Assembly (NCBI GenBank): GCA_038317685.1
Contig: JBBQBQ010000016.1
Location: 1-25,237 of the forward strand
DNA: 25,237 nucleotides
Direction: 5' to 3'
Origin: JBBQBQ01 sp038317685
GTDB lineage: Bacteria > Desulfobacterota > Desulfuromonadia > Desulfuromonadales > DDH964
The first letter of the stretch is position 1, and each line of letters starts with the position of its first letter. A program made the position numbers and the translations under genes. A model generated the notes under the pieces. The model searched no databases, had not been told where the DNA came from, and saw only the letters and a list, made by a program, of their open reading frames with translations. This document shows, piece by piece, positions 14,152 to 21,615 of the stretch.

Positions 14152-14991
14152 ATGAAATTCGTCAAGATGCAGGGCGCCGGCAACGACTACGTTTACGTCG
14201 ACGGCTTCGCGGAGACGGTCCCGGATCCTCCGACCCTGGCCAGGGCCGTCAGTGACCGCCACTTCGGTATCGGCTCCGACGGCATGATCCTGATCCTCCC
14301 TTCCGCCGTCGCCGACGTTCGCATGCAGATGTTCAATGCTGACGGCAGTGAAGCGGAAATGTGCGGAAACGGGGTGCGCTGCGTCGCTAAATATGCCTAC
14401 GATCACGGGTTGGTCCGGGAACGCACGATCCGCGTCGAAACTGCGGCCGGGGTCCTGGCCTTGGAGCTCTTTACCGATGAACGGAACCTGGTGGAGCGGG
14501 TCCGGGTGGCCATGGGGCCGCCCCGTTTGACCCGCCGCGAGATTCCGATGACCGGCCCTCCCGAGGCCCGGGCGATCGGCATCGAACTCCAGGCCCTCGA
14601 TAGGACCTTCACGGCCAGCTGCGTCTCCATGGGCAATCCCCACTGTGTGATCTTCGTCGAGACTCTCGCCGACTTCCCGGTGGCAAAGTATGGACCGGCA
14701 CTGGAACACCATCCAGCCTTTCCCAACCGCACCAACGTTGAATTCGTCGAGGTTCTCGACCCTGGAAAAATTCGCCAACGCACCTGGGAACGGGGAGCCG
14801 GCGAGACCCTGGCCTGCGGCACCGGAGCCGCGGCGGTGACCGTTGCCGGAGTTCTCAACGGTCTCACCAACCGTCGGCTGCTCTGCTGCCTGGCCGGCGG
14901 CGACCTCGAACTCGAATGGCGGGAAGACGGTCAGGTTTTCATGACCGGGCCGGCGGTCGAGGTCTTTTCTGGGGAGTACCGGCCGCAATGA
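14152..14991 (+). CDS. dapF: Diaminopimelate epimerase
   Basis: Converts LL-diaminopimelate to meso-diaminopimelate for lysine and peptidoglycan synthesis. It has 279 residues, the normal length. Both catalytic cysteines are present: C71 in AEMCGNGVRC and C222 in GETLACGTGAAA. Other family landmarks are the N-terminal KMQGAGNDYV, FGIGSDGM, FNADGSEAEM and GNPHCVIF. GGAAGG precedes the ATG at 14152 by six bases. The frame is open farther upstream, but that part crosses the promoter and has no family match. It leads a plus-strand run with a HAD phosphatase, nfo, dtd and darP. A 73-base gap to the next gene shows a pyrimidine tract but no hairpin terminator. Confidence 0.96.
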   Translation: MKFVKMQGAGNDYVYVDGFAETVPDPPTLARAVSDRHFGIGSDGMILILPSAVADVRMQMFNADGSEAEMCGNGVRCVAKYAYDHGLVRERTIRVETAAGVLALELFTDERNLVERVRVAMGPPRLTRREIPMTGPPEARAIGIELQALDRTFTASCVSMGNPHCVIFVETLADFPVAKYGPALEHHPAFPNRTNVEFVEVLDPGKIRQRTWERGAGETLACGTGAAAVTVAGVLNGLTNRRLLCCLAGGDLELEWREDGQVFMTGPAVEVFSGEYRPQ

Positions 14992-15064
14992 GGGCTGGAC
15001 CCGACCTACCGGCGCTCCGTTCCGATCCGCGTACGACTTTTCCTTTTTTCGGGCAGACCCATCC

Positions 15065-15715
15065 ATGAGTTTTCTCCTCTTCGATCTCGACAACACCCTC
15101 TACGCCCCCGAACGGGACCTCTTTTCCCTCATCGACCGGCGCATCAACTGCTACATGCGCCAGGTGGTCGGAATTGCCGCCGACGAGGTGGACGGGCTGC
15201 GGCGACAGTACTGGAAGCTCTACGGGGTGACCCTGCAGGGGTTGATCCGCCACTACGGGGTCGATCCGGAGGACTACCTGCACTACGTCCATGACGTCGA
15301 CGTTGCCGGCCGCCTCGCTGCGGACCCCGCCCTTGCTGCAGCCCTCGACGCCCTGCCTCAACGCAAGGCGATCTTCACCAACGGCTCCTCCGCTCATGCC
15401 GAGAGAGTCCTCGGGGTTCTCGGCATCCGCGACCGCTTTGAGTCGATCTTTGATATCCGGGTGGCCAACTACCTGCCCAAACCGTATTCGCAGCCATACC
15501 AGGCCATCCTTGCACAACTCGGCCTGCCGGGCGGCGACTGTGTCATGATTGAAGACCACCCCCCCAACCTGAAGACCGCAAAGGAACTGGGGATGGCGAC
15601 GGTCCTGGTCGGCGGCGCCGTCAAACATCCCTTTGTCGACGTCCACATTGACAGCGTCCGCGACATCGAGGCGGCACTGACAACCCTGGCTCCCGGAGGC
15701 GTAACATGTTGCTGA
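15065..15715 (+). CDS. HAD-superfamily phosphatase, pyrimidine 5'-nucleotidase type
   Basis: Haloacid-dehalogenase hydrolase of 216 residues. Motif I is FDLDNTLY, with nucleophile D7 and general acid D9. Motif II is IFTNGSS, motif III the lysine in LPKPYSQPYQAIL, and motif IV MIEDHPPNLKTA. The helical cap inserted after motif I (about 15-85) and the FDLDNTLYxxE opening match the SDT1/YjjG-like pyrimidine 5'-nucleotidase subfamily; the actual nucleotide or sugar-phosphate substrate is not determinable. The ribosome site before the ATG is weak. Its last 10 bases overlap the nfo start, implying coupled translation. Confidence 0.85.
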   Translation: MSFLLFDLDNTLYAPERDLFSLIDRRINCYMRQVVGIAADEVDGLRRQYWKLYGVTLQGLIRHYGVDPEDYLHYVHDVDVAGRLAADPALAAALDALPQRKAIFTNGSSAHAERVLGVLGIRDRFESIFDIRVANYLPKPYSQPYQAILAQLGLPGGDCVMIEDHPPNLKTAKELGMATVLVGGAVKHPFVDVHIDSVRDIEAALTTLAPGGVTCC

Positions 15716-16554
15716 TCGGTGCCCACATGTCCATCGCCGGCAGTATCGACCAGGCCATCGCCCGGGGCGAGGCCCTCGGCTGCACCGCGATCCAGATCTT
15801 CACCAAGAACGCCAGTCAGTGGCGCGGCAAGCCGATCTCTCCTGCCGATGCGGCCGCCTTTCGGAGCGCCTGGGCGCAAAGCGCCATTGCGGAGATCATC
15901 GCCCACGACAGCTACCTGATCAACCTCGCTGCCCCCGTGGAAGAGAATTGGCGCAAATCGATCGAGGCCTTCATCGACGAACTGCAACGCTGCGCCCTTC
16001 TCGGGGTGCCGTATCTGGTCATTCACCCCGGGGCGCACCTCGACAGCGGCCTCGATGCGGGCATTGCCCGCATCGCCGAGGCCTTTCGCCTGATCTTCGC
16101 CGAGGCGCCGGCGGGAGTCACCGTCCTGCTGGAGAACACCGCCGGCCAGGGGAGCTATCTCGGCAGTCGTTTCGAGGAGTTGGCGGCGATCATGGCGGCG
16201 GTCCCGACGGGCCGTTTCGGAGTCTGTTTCGACACTTGTCACGCCTTTGCCGCCGGCTACGACATCGCCACTGCCGAAGGGTGCCGCAAGGTGTTGGAAG
16301 AGTTCGACCGGGTGCTCGGCCTGCCTTTGCTTCGGGTCTTTCACTTCAATGACAGCAAGAAGGGGCTCGGCTGTCACCTCGATCGTCACGAAAAGATCGG
16401 CGAGGGCGCCCTCGGCAGCGAAGTCTTTCGCACCCTGCTTCACGACCAACGGTTCCAGAAGGTCTCGAAGATCCTCGAAACGCCGAAAGGCGAAAAGGAC
16501 GAACTCGACCGGATCAATCTCGACCGGCTGCGGCAGCTGGCCGCAAAGGACTGA
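15706..16554 (+). CDS. nfo: Endonuclease IV (AP endonuclease)
   Basis: Zinc-dependent AP endonuclease of base excision repair, 282 residues. It opens with IGAHMSIAGS. The trinuclear zinc ligands are visible: the H of AHDSYLINLA, VIHPGAH, LLENTAGQG (E), CFDTCHAFAAGYD (D and H), VFHFNDSK (H), HLDRHE (D and H) and ILETPKG (E). All expected ligands appear intact, so it should be active. The ATG overlaps the end of the HAD gene, and dtd follows after four bases. Confidence 0.97.
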   Translation: MLLIGAHMSIAGSIDQAIARGEALGCTAIQIFTKNASQWRGKPISPADAAAFRSAWAQSAIAEIIAHDSYLINLAAPVEENWRKSIEAFIDELQRCALLGVPYLVIHPGAHLDSGLDAGIARIAEAFRLIFAEAPAGVTVLLENTAGQGSYLGSRFEELAAIMAAVPTGRFGVCFDTCHAFAAGYDIATAEGCRKVLEEFDRVLGLPLLRVFHFNDSKKGLGCHLDRHEKIGEGALGSEVFRTLLHDQRFQKVSKILETPKGEKDELDRINLDRLRQLAAKD

Positions 16555-16558
16555 AACG

Positions 16559-17008
16559 ATGCGGGCGGTGTTGCAGCGAGTCAGTGAGGCCCGGGTGAGG
16601 GTCGCCGGGAAGGTGGTCGGCGAAATCGGCAAGGGGCTCCTGGTCCTCCTCGGCGTCGGGCAGGGGGACGATGGGGCCAGCGCCCAAACCCTGGCCGACA
16701 AGACAGCCGGGCTGCGCATTTTCGAAGACGCTCAGGGGAAGATGAATCTTGCTGTGGGGGAGGTGGGCGGGGCGGTATTGGTCGTCTCCCAGTTCACCCT
16801 CTACGGTGACTGCCGCCAAGGGCGGCGACCCGGATTTTCCGGCGCGGCCTCCCCGGAGCTTGCCAACCGGCTCTATTTGCAATTTGTCCAGCGGCTCAAG
16901 GATCTCGGACTGACGGTTGGTACCGGGACATTTCAGGCGGAGATGGCGGTTGAACTGGTCAACAACGGACCGGTGACCCTCCTCCTCGACAGCCGCAAGG
17001 AGTTCTGA
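16559..17008 (+). CDS. dtd: D-aminoacyl-tRNA deacylase
   Basis: Removes D-amino acids (and mischarged glycine) from tRNA as a proofreading step, 149 residues, a normal length for DTD1. It begins MRAVLQRVSEARV and carries the two active-site motifs, SQFTLYGDCRQGRRPGF and NNGPVTLLLD, the latter including the cross-subunit Gly-Pro pair. The ATG at 16559 was chosen because it starts the family's N terminus; the longer open frame upstream is a shadow of nfo. It lies four bases after nfo, and its TGA shares a base with the darP ATG. Confidence 0.96.
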   Translation: MRAVLQRVSEARVRVAGKVVGEIGKGLLVLLGVGQGDDGASAQTLADKTAGLRIFEDAQGKMNLAVGEVGGAVLVVSQFTLYGDCRQGRRPGFSGAASPELANRLYLQFVQRLKDLGLTVGTGTFQAEMAVELVNNGPVTLLLDSRKEF

Positions 17009-17496
17009 TGGAATTCATAGAAAGCAGCCAGCCGAGCAAATCGGCATTGAAGCGGGCCGCCAAAGAGGTTGAAGCGGTTGCCGAGCAATTGGCCGTCGAG
17101 ACCCTGCCGGCCCTTGACCTCCCGCCTGAACTGCGGGAAGAGATTCAGCTGGCGCAACGGACCAAAGGGCATGGCGCCCGCAAACGTCAGATCAAACACC
17201 TGGCCGGCCTGTTGCGCGAACGCCCTGACGAATTGGCCGCCATCCAGCTTTATCTGCTCGGAGAGAGCGAGCTTCAGCGAAAGGAGCAGAAGGTCTTCCA
17301 CCAGGTGGAAGCCTGGCGTGATCGGCTGTGTGATCCGACCGGAGCCGAAGCCGCCCTGCGGGAGATCACGCCTCAAACCCCCGAGCTTGACCACCGGGAG
17401 TTGACCAAACTCTCGCGGGCCGCCTGCAACGGCGACCGTACCGCGGCGCGAAAAATCTTCCGGATGCTGCGGGAGGTTGCGGATTCCCTGGGCTGA
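17008..17496 (+). CDS. darP: Ribosome-associated protein DarP/YjgA (DUF615)
   Basis: Small, highly charged helical protein of 162 residues matching the DUF615 family, whose E. coli member associates with the 50S subunit during assembly. Visible landmarks are SKSALKRAAKEVEAVAEQL near residue 10, RTKGHGARKRQIKHLAGLLRE around 50-70, and the C-terminal RELTKLSRAA and KIFRMLREV. It is fully helical by appearance, with no membrane segment. The gene is the last in the dapF run, starting in the dtd stop codon (TGATG) and ending 74 bases before a strong terminator. Confidence 0.87.
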   Translation: MEFIESSQPSKSALKRAAKEVEAVAEQLAVETLPALDLPPELREEIQLAQRTKGHGARKRQIKHLAGLLRERPDELAAIQLYLLGESELQRKEQKVFHQVEAWRDRLCDPTGAEAALREITPQTPELDHRELTKLSRAACNGDRTAARKIFRMLREVADSLG

Positions 17497-17570
17497 ACGG
17501 TCTCCGACTAAGGACACGGCCGGGTTGACAAGGTCGAGTGCCGGCAACGGCGACGGCACCTCAAGAGCGC

Positions 17571-17600
17571 AAAAAACCCGGCTGTGAAGCCGGGTTTTTT
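17571..17600. terminator. Bidirectional Rho-independent terminator between darP and trxA
   Basis: Arms 17571-17583 and 17588-17600 are perfectly complementary over 13 pairs (AAAAAACCCGGCT against AGCCGGGTTTTTT) around a four-base GTGA loop. The six A and six T residues at the ends provide a U-tract on either strand, so it serves both convergent transcripts. Confidence 0.95.
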
Positions 17601-17624
17601 AATGGAACTAGACCAGGAATTGTT

Positions 17625-17954
17625 TTAGAGGGCCTTTTTGATCAACCCTTCCAACTGGTTTTTGGGAACCGCCCCAACAACCTGATCGACCACCTTGCCA
17701 TCCTTGAAGAGGATCAGCGTCGGGATGCCCCGCACTCCGAACTTGCCCGGGGTCGCCGGGTTCTCATCGACATTCAGTTTGGCGATCTTCACCTTGCCGT
17801 CGTATTCGTCAGCAAGACCGTCGACCACCGGGGCGATCGCCTTGCAGGGGGCGCACCAAGAAGCCCAGAAATCAACCAACACCGGCACAGATGATTTGAT
17901 CACGTCATTGTCGAAGCTGTCGTCCGTCAACTGCACGACTTTATCGTTCGCCAT
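17625..17954 (-). CDS. trxA: Thioredoxin
   Basis: Cytoplasmic disulfide reductase of 109 residues with the full thioredoxin fold. The active site is WASWCAPCKAIAP with C34 and C37, so the dipeptide between the cysteines is Ala-Pro instead of the common Gly-Pro. Other landmarks are VLVDFW, KLNVDENPATPGKFGVRGIPTL (cis-proline) and LILFKDGKVVDQVVGA. The ATG at 17954 follows AAGGAGAAG; an open frame farther upstream lacks family support and would cover the promoter. It is monocistronic, between its own promoter and the shared terminator. Confidence 0.97.
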   Translation of the reverse strand: MANDKVVQLTDDSFDNDVIKSSVPVLVDFWASWCAPCKAIAPVVDGLADEYDGKVKIAKLNVDENPATPGKFGVRGIPTLILFKDGKVVDQVVGAVPKNQLEGLIKKAL

Positions 17955-18006
17955 GAAACTTCTCCTTTGGATTATGAGATTGAACGGGAGCCCTTTTAGC
18001 CACTTC

Positions 18007-18034
18007 ATCATAGCCCAGGACCGGAAAAAATCAA
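18007..18034 (-). promoter_or_regulatory. Sigma-70 promoter of trxA
   Basis: On the minus strand TTGATT (18029-18034), a 16-base spacer and TATGAT (18007-18012) lie about 53 bases upstream of the trxA start. Confidence 0.65.
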
Positions 18035-18061
18035 GGCATAATTCCTCCCCTCCCTTCCGCC

Positions 18062-18090
18062 TTGACAGGGCATCAGGGTCACCCTATCAT
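18062..18090 (+). promoter_or_regulatory. Sigma-70 promoter of the tetrapyrrole operon
   Basis: A perfect TTGACA (18062-18067), a 17-base spacer and TATCAT (18085-18090) lie 32 bases upstream of the SIS-protein ATG. It is divergent from the trxA promoter. It is the only strong promoter seen before the seven-gene run, although internal promoters cannot be excluded. Confidence 0.8.
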
Positions 18091-18122
18091 GCCGGGACCA
18101 ACCCCCGCACCGAGGTTCCACC

Positions 18123-18704
18123 ATGGGACAGGAACGTATTGCCCGGGCCGTCCGCGACCATGTCGCCTGCCTGGAGAGCGGTCTATTAGGCCAGGCTCCC
18201 GAAATTTTGCGCTTTGCCGCCGGGGTGGTCGAGATGTTCCACCGGGGAGGACGTCTGCTGATTTGCGGCAGCGGTCCCCTGGCCGCGATTGCGGACCTGA
18301 CGGCCAACAGGTTCCTCCACCGCCTCAGCCTGGAACGCCCGCAACTTCCGGCGGTCGCCCTGGGCGGCAACTTCTTATTGGCCCACTCCCTGGTCAGGGA
18401 TGGGCTGCAACGCCAGATCTATGCCCGCCAACTCCGGGTCTTTGGGACCCCGGGCGACATGCTGCTGCTCTTTGCCGAAGGCCAGCGGGACGAATCCCTG
18501 ATCGAAGCTCTGCAACAGGCGCAACTGATCGGCTGCCCGGTCGCCGCCCTGGTCCCGACCCGGGCGGAGCCTTTCGACCCGCCACCCGACTTCCTGTTCC
18601 TCCTGAACACCGATTCCCCGGCCCGCCTGGCGGAGACGGCACTCTTCTTTGGCCAGCTTCTGTGCGAACTGGTCGAAGCGGATCTCTTCGGCATTCCGAA
18701 TTGA
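18123..18704 (+). CDS. Divergent GmhA/DiaA-like SIS-domain protein
   Basis: SIS-fold protein of 193 residues. It keeps the GmhA/DiaA frame: LLICGSG (about 45-51), an ERPQLPAVAL segment (71-80), GTPGDMLLLF and a C-terminal LLCELVEADLF. However, the segment that in GmhA reads like MHFAEELTGRF is here AAIADLTANRF. The phosphosugar loop STSGNS is replaced by FAEGQRDES. The C-terminal QxxH...H metal residues read RLAETALFFGQ. Phosphoheptose isomerase activity is therefore doubtful; a non-catalytic or different sugar-binding role is more likely. It is the first gene after a strong promoter and ends two bases before the siroheme synthase gene. GAGG lies seven bases upstream of the ATG. Confidence 0.8.
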   Translation: MGQERIARAVRDHVACLESGLLGQAPEILRFAAGVVEMFHRGGRLLICGSGPLAAIADLTANRFLHRLSLERPQLPAVALGGNFLLAHSLVRDGLQRQIYARQLRVFGTPGDMLLLFAEGQRDESLIEALQQAQLIGCPVAALVPTRAEPFDPPPDFLFLLNTDSPARLAETALFFGQLLCELVEADLFGIPN

Positions 18705-18706
18705 CC

Positions 18707-19369
18707 ATGACCAACTATCCCGTAAACCTGAATCTGGCCGATCGCCTCTGCGTCATCGTCGGTGCCGGGCCGGTGGGATTGAGGAAACTGGCCGGACTGC
18801 AGGGTTCCGGAGCCCGAATCCGCCTGATTGACCCTGCGCCGCCGGCGGTCCTTCCCTCTACTGTGGAAGTGGTCTCCAGGGTTTTCCAGCGCGGCGACCT
18901 CCAAGGGGCGTTGCTGGCCTTTGCCGCGACCGCTGATCGCCGTGTCAACGCCGCGGTCGCCGCCGAGGCCCGGGCCACGGGGGTTCTTGTCAATGTCGCC
19001 GATCTTCCCGAAGAAGGGGATTTTACCCTGCCGGCGCGCCTGCAGCGTGGCGATCTCGAGGTTGCCGTGACCACCGCCGGCCGAGCTCCCGCACTGGCGG
19101 TGGCCCTGCGAGACCGTCTGGCCGCAGGGCTCGGTTCCGAATGGGCACTGGTGGTGGAGATCGCGGCGGCGCTTCGCAACAGCGGGTTGACACCCCAGCG
19201 CTCCAGCGAATATAATCAGCGGGTTTTGCATCGGCTGCTGGAAGAAGGGCTTCCCGCCCTGCTGGCCAACGGCGACGCCGCTGCTGTCGACCACTTGCTA
19301 GCGGCGCTTATCGGGCCCGGGATCACCCTTGATTCTCTGGGGCTTTGTTTGCCGAAAGGGATGCCATGA
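18707..19369 (+). CDS. Precorrin-2 dehydrogenase / sirohydrochlorin ferrochelatase (CysG N-domain type)
   Basis: NAD-dependent oxidation of precorrin-2 to sirohydrochlorin and probably iron insertion to siroheme. It has 220 residues, so it is the stand-alone Met8p/CysG N-terminal form without the methyltransferase, which is supplied by the CobA domain downstream. The nucleotide-binding loop is VIVGAGPVGLRKLAGL. AFAATADRRVN and VNVADLPEEGDFTLPA follow, with D99 aligned to the catalytic aspartate D104 of E. coli CysG; then VAVTTAGRAPALA. The ATG at 18707 follows the SIS stop by two bases; a longer open frame upstream is a shadow. The TGA overlaps the next ATG (ATGA). Confidence 0.9.
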   Translation: MTNYPVNLNLADRLCVIVGAGPVGLRKLAGLQGSGARIRLIDPAPPAVLPSTVEVVSRVFQRGDLQGALLAFAATADRRVNAAVAAEARATGVLVNVADLPEEGDFTLPARLQRGDLEVAVTTAGRAPALAVALRDRLAAGLGSEWALVVEIAAALRNSGLTPQRSSEYNQRVLHRLLEEGLPALLANGDAAAVDHLLAALIGPGITLDSLGLCLPKGMP

Positions 19370-20202
19370 GCGTCAACGTCCTGCTCTTTAAGATCACGCT
19401 GCTGCTCTATTTCGTCGCCACCGTCCTCTTCCTGGTCGATATGATTTGGCGCCGGGAAGCGGCTGGAAAAGTGGCCCGTTGGGTTCTCTACGGCGGGTTT
19501 GCGGTCCACTGCGCCACCCTGGTGAGCCGCTACCTCAATACCGGCTACACCCCGGCCGCCAATCTCTATGAGGCCCTCTCCTTCTTTGCCTGGGCGGTGG
19601 TCGGCTGCTTCCTGGCCTTTGACCTGCGCTACCGGCTGACCGCCCTCGGCGCCTTCAGCTGCCCCCTGGCCCTGGCGCTGATGATTATCGGCAGCGCCGC
19701 CACCAAAGCCCCCCATGAACTCAACCCGATGCTCGACTCCTGGTGGTTTCCGGTTCATGTCACCCTCGCATTTCTCGGCGACGCGGTCTTCGGCGTCGCC
19801 GCCGGGGCCGGGGTCCTCTACCTGGTCCAGGAGCGGATGCTCAAGAGCAAAAAGTTCTCCTCTCTCTATTACCAGCTGCCTTCGCTGCAGGTTCTCGACA
19901 GCATCAACTACAAGTGCCTGACCTTCGGCTTCCCGCTGATGACCATGGGGATCATCTCTGGGGCGATCTGGGCCAATTCGGCCTGGGGCGGCTACTGGCG
20001 CTGGGACCCCAAGGAGACCTGGGCCCTGCTCACCTGGTTTCTCTACGCGGCGCTCCTCCACGGCCGCCTCACGATCGGCTGGCGTGGGCGCCGGGCGGCG
20101 ATTTTCGCCATTATCGGCTTCCTCTGTCTGCTTTTTTCCTTTCTCGGCGTCAACTGGCTCCTCTCCGCCAGCCACAGCTTCAAAGCTCTGGAAGGACGCT
20201 GA
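19366..20202 (+). CDS. ccsA: CcsA/ResC-type cytochrome c biogenesis membrane protein
   Basis: Integral membrane heme-handling protein of system II cytochrome c maturation, 278 residues with about eight hydrophobic helices. The WWD heme-binding loop WGGYWRWDPKETW is at 207-219. It is flanked by conserved histidines H131 (PVHVTLAF) and H270 (GVNWLLSASHSF), with further histidines at H48 and H232. HemX of Bacillus occupies the same place in hemAXCDB operons, but the intact WWD motif here argues for a real CcsA/ResC function. No ResB/Ccs1 partner is in the window. It overlaps the siroheme synthase stop and is followed by hemA after 27 bases. Confidence 0.88.
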   Translation: MSVNVLLFKITLLLYFVATVLFLVDMIWRREAAGKVARWVLYGGFAVHCATLVSRYLNTGYTPAANLYEALSFFAWAVVGCFLAFDLRYRLTALGAFSCPLALALMIIGSAATKAPHELNPMLDSWWFPVHVTLAFLGDAVFGVAAGAGVLYLVQERMLKSKKFSSLYYQLPSLQVLDSINYKCLTFGFPLMTMGIISGAIWANSAWGGYWRWDPKETWALLTWFLYAALLHGRLTIGWRGRRAAIFAIIGFLCLLFSFLGVNWLLSASHSFKALEGR

Positions 20203-20229
20203 CCCCGGGATGCCTAACGGATTGGCCGT

Positions 20230-21543
20230 ATGAACATCATCGTCGTGGGGCTCAGTCACAAGACTGCCCCCGTGGAAATCCGCGAACGGGTCGCCTTCGC
20301 CCCGACCGCCATGGAAAAGCCCCTGCGCCTGCTGGTCGGCCTGCCGGGGATCGCCGAGGGGCTGATCGTCTCGACCTGCAACCGCGTCGAGTGTTATGCG
20401 GTGAGCCGCGATGCGGATGGTGGCCTGGCCCAATTGCGGCGCTTCATGACCGAATACCATGGTCTTGCCGACGCCGAACTGGAATCCCATCTTTACGATT
20501 TCCAGGGGGAAGAGGCGATCCGCCATATCTTTCGGGTTGCCGCCAGCCTCGACTCGATGGTCATCGGCGAGCCGCAGATCCTCGGCCAGATCAAGACCGC
20601 CTACGGCTATGCCAGCGAGTTCAAGACCGCCGGGCTGATTCTCAACCGTCTCCTGCACAAGGCCTTTTCAGTCGCCAAACGGGTCCGCACCGAGACGGAA
20701 ATCGCCAGCAATGCCGTTTCCGTCTCCTTCGCCGCGGTGGAACTGGCGCGGAAAATCTTCGGAACCCTGACCGATAAGACCGTGCTGTTGATCGGGGCCG
20801 GGGAGATGTGCGAGTTGGCGGCCCGCCACTTCATCAATAACGGCGTCTCCAGCGTTCACGTCACCAACCGCACCCATGAACGAGCCGTCAAGCTGGCCGC
20901 GGAATTCGGCGGGAAACCGATCCTCTTCGAAAACTTCACCGAACAGCTGCATCAGGTCGATATCGTTCTGACTTCGACCGGTGCCCCCAACTTCATCCTC
21001 GGTGCCAAAAAAGTCGAAGAGGTCATCCGCCGCCGCAAGTACAAGCCGATGTTCTTCATCGACATTGCCGTGCCGCGGGACATCGACCCCCGGGTCAACG
21101 ACATCGAAAACGTTTATCTTTACGACGTCGATGACCTGCAGGGGGTGGTGCAGGCCAATCTCAAGGAACGCCATAAGGAAGCGAAAAAGGCCGAAGGGAT
21201 CATCGACCTGGAGATCGGCACCTTCTTCCGCTGGCTTTCCACCCTCGATGTAGTTCCGACCATCGTCGCCCTGCGCAAGAAGCTGGAGGAGATCCGCCGC
21301 GGTGAACTGGAGAAGACCTTCGGCAACCTGAAAAACCTCAGCGACAAGGACAAAAAGTCGATCGAGGCCCTCACCGCCGCCATCGTCAACAAGGTCCTGC
21401 ACCCGCCGATCACGATCCTTAAGAAGACCCAGAACGACCCGTCCGGAGACAGTTACGTCGAAGCGGTTCGAACCCTCTTCGAGCTGGAACCTCCGACCCC
21501 GGAGGGGGACCTGGAGAGTCTCGACGACAAGCTTGAAGAGTAG
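20230..21543 (+). CDS. hemA: Glutamyl-tRNA reductase
   Basis: Reduces glutamyl-tRNA with NADPH to glutamate-1-semialdehyde, the committed step of the C5 route to 5-aminolevulinate. It has 437 residues, standard length. VVGLSHKTAPVEIRE opens the catalytic domain, and the nucleophile is C50 in STCNRVE. IFRVAASLDSMVIGEPQILGQIK is split across 97-119; the NADPH domain has LLIGAGEMCELAARH and ITNRT-like VTNRTHERA; and IDIAVPRDIDP is present. The C-terminal dimerisation helix (about 320-437) is present. The aminotransferase HemL is not in this window. No attenuator-like structure was recognised in the 27-base leader. Confidence 0.97.
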   Translation: MNIIVVGLSHKTAPVEIRERVAFAPTAMEKPLRLLVGLPGIAEGLIVSTCNRVECYAVSRDADGGLAQLRRFMTEYHGLADAELESHLYDFQGEEAIRHIFRVAASLDSMVIGEPQILGQIKTAYGYASEFKTAGLILNRLLHKAFSVAKRVRTETEIASNAVSVSFAAVELARKIFGTLTDKTVLLIGAGEMCELAARHFINNGVSSVHVTNRTHERAVKLAAEFGGKPILFENFTEQLHQVDIVLTSTGAPNFILGAKKVEEVIRRRKYKPMFFIDIAVPRDIDPRVNDIENVYLYDVDDLQGVVQANLKERHKEAKKAEGIIDLEIGTFFRWLSTLDVVPTIVALRKKLEEIRRGELEKTFGNLKNLSDKDKKSIEALTAAIVNKVLHPPITILKKTQNDPSGDSYVEAVRTLFELEPPTPEGDLESLDDKLEE

Positions 21544-21570
21544 CGCCCGAGTCGCATGACCAAGATCATA

Positions 21571-21584
21571 GGCGTGCAAACGCC
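21571..21584 (+). other. Small hairpin with GCAA tetraloop in hemA-hemC gap
   Basis: GGCGT-GCAA-ACGCC forms a five-pair stem capped by a GNRA-type tetraloop in the 72-base gap. It is followed by AAGATTTACAT, not a U-tract, so it is not an intrinsic terminator. It could be an mRNA stability or processing element, or chance. Confidence 0.35.
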
Positions 21585-21615
21585 AAGATTTACATAAAAG
21601 GAGTTATTGTCGAAG

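Noticed and set aside
14065..15096. Minus-strand open frame of 343 codons over dapF
   Set aside because: Antisense to dapF, with no recognisable motif and no ribosome site.
15469..16719. Minus-strand open frame of 416 codons over nfo and dtd
   Set aside because: Both sense genes have complete active-site motifs; the antisense product has none.
19216..20658. Long minus-strand open frame (480 codons) across siroheme synthase, ccsA and hemA
   Set aside because: It lies antisense to three genes with clear family motifs. Its translation is Gly/Glu/Asp-rich filler with no domain, as expected for the shadow of high-G+C coding DNA.
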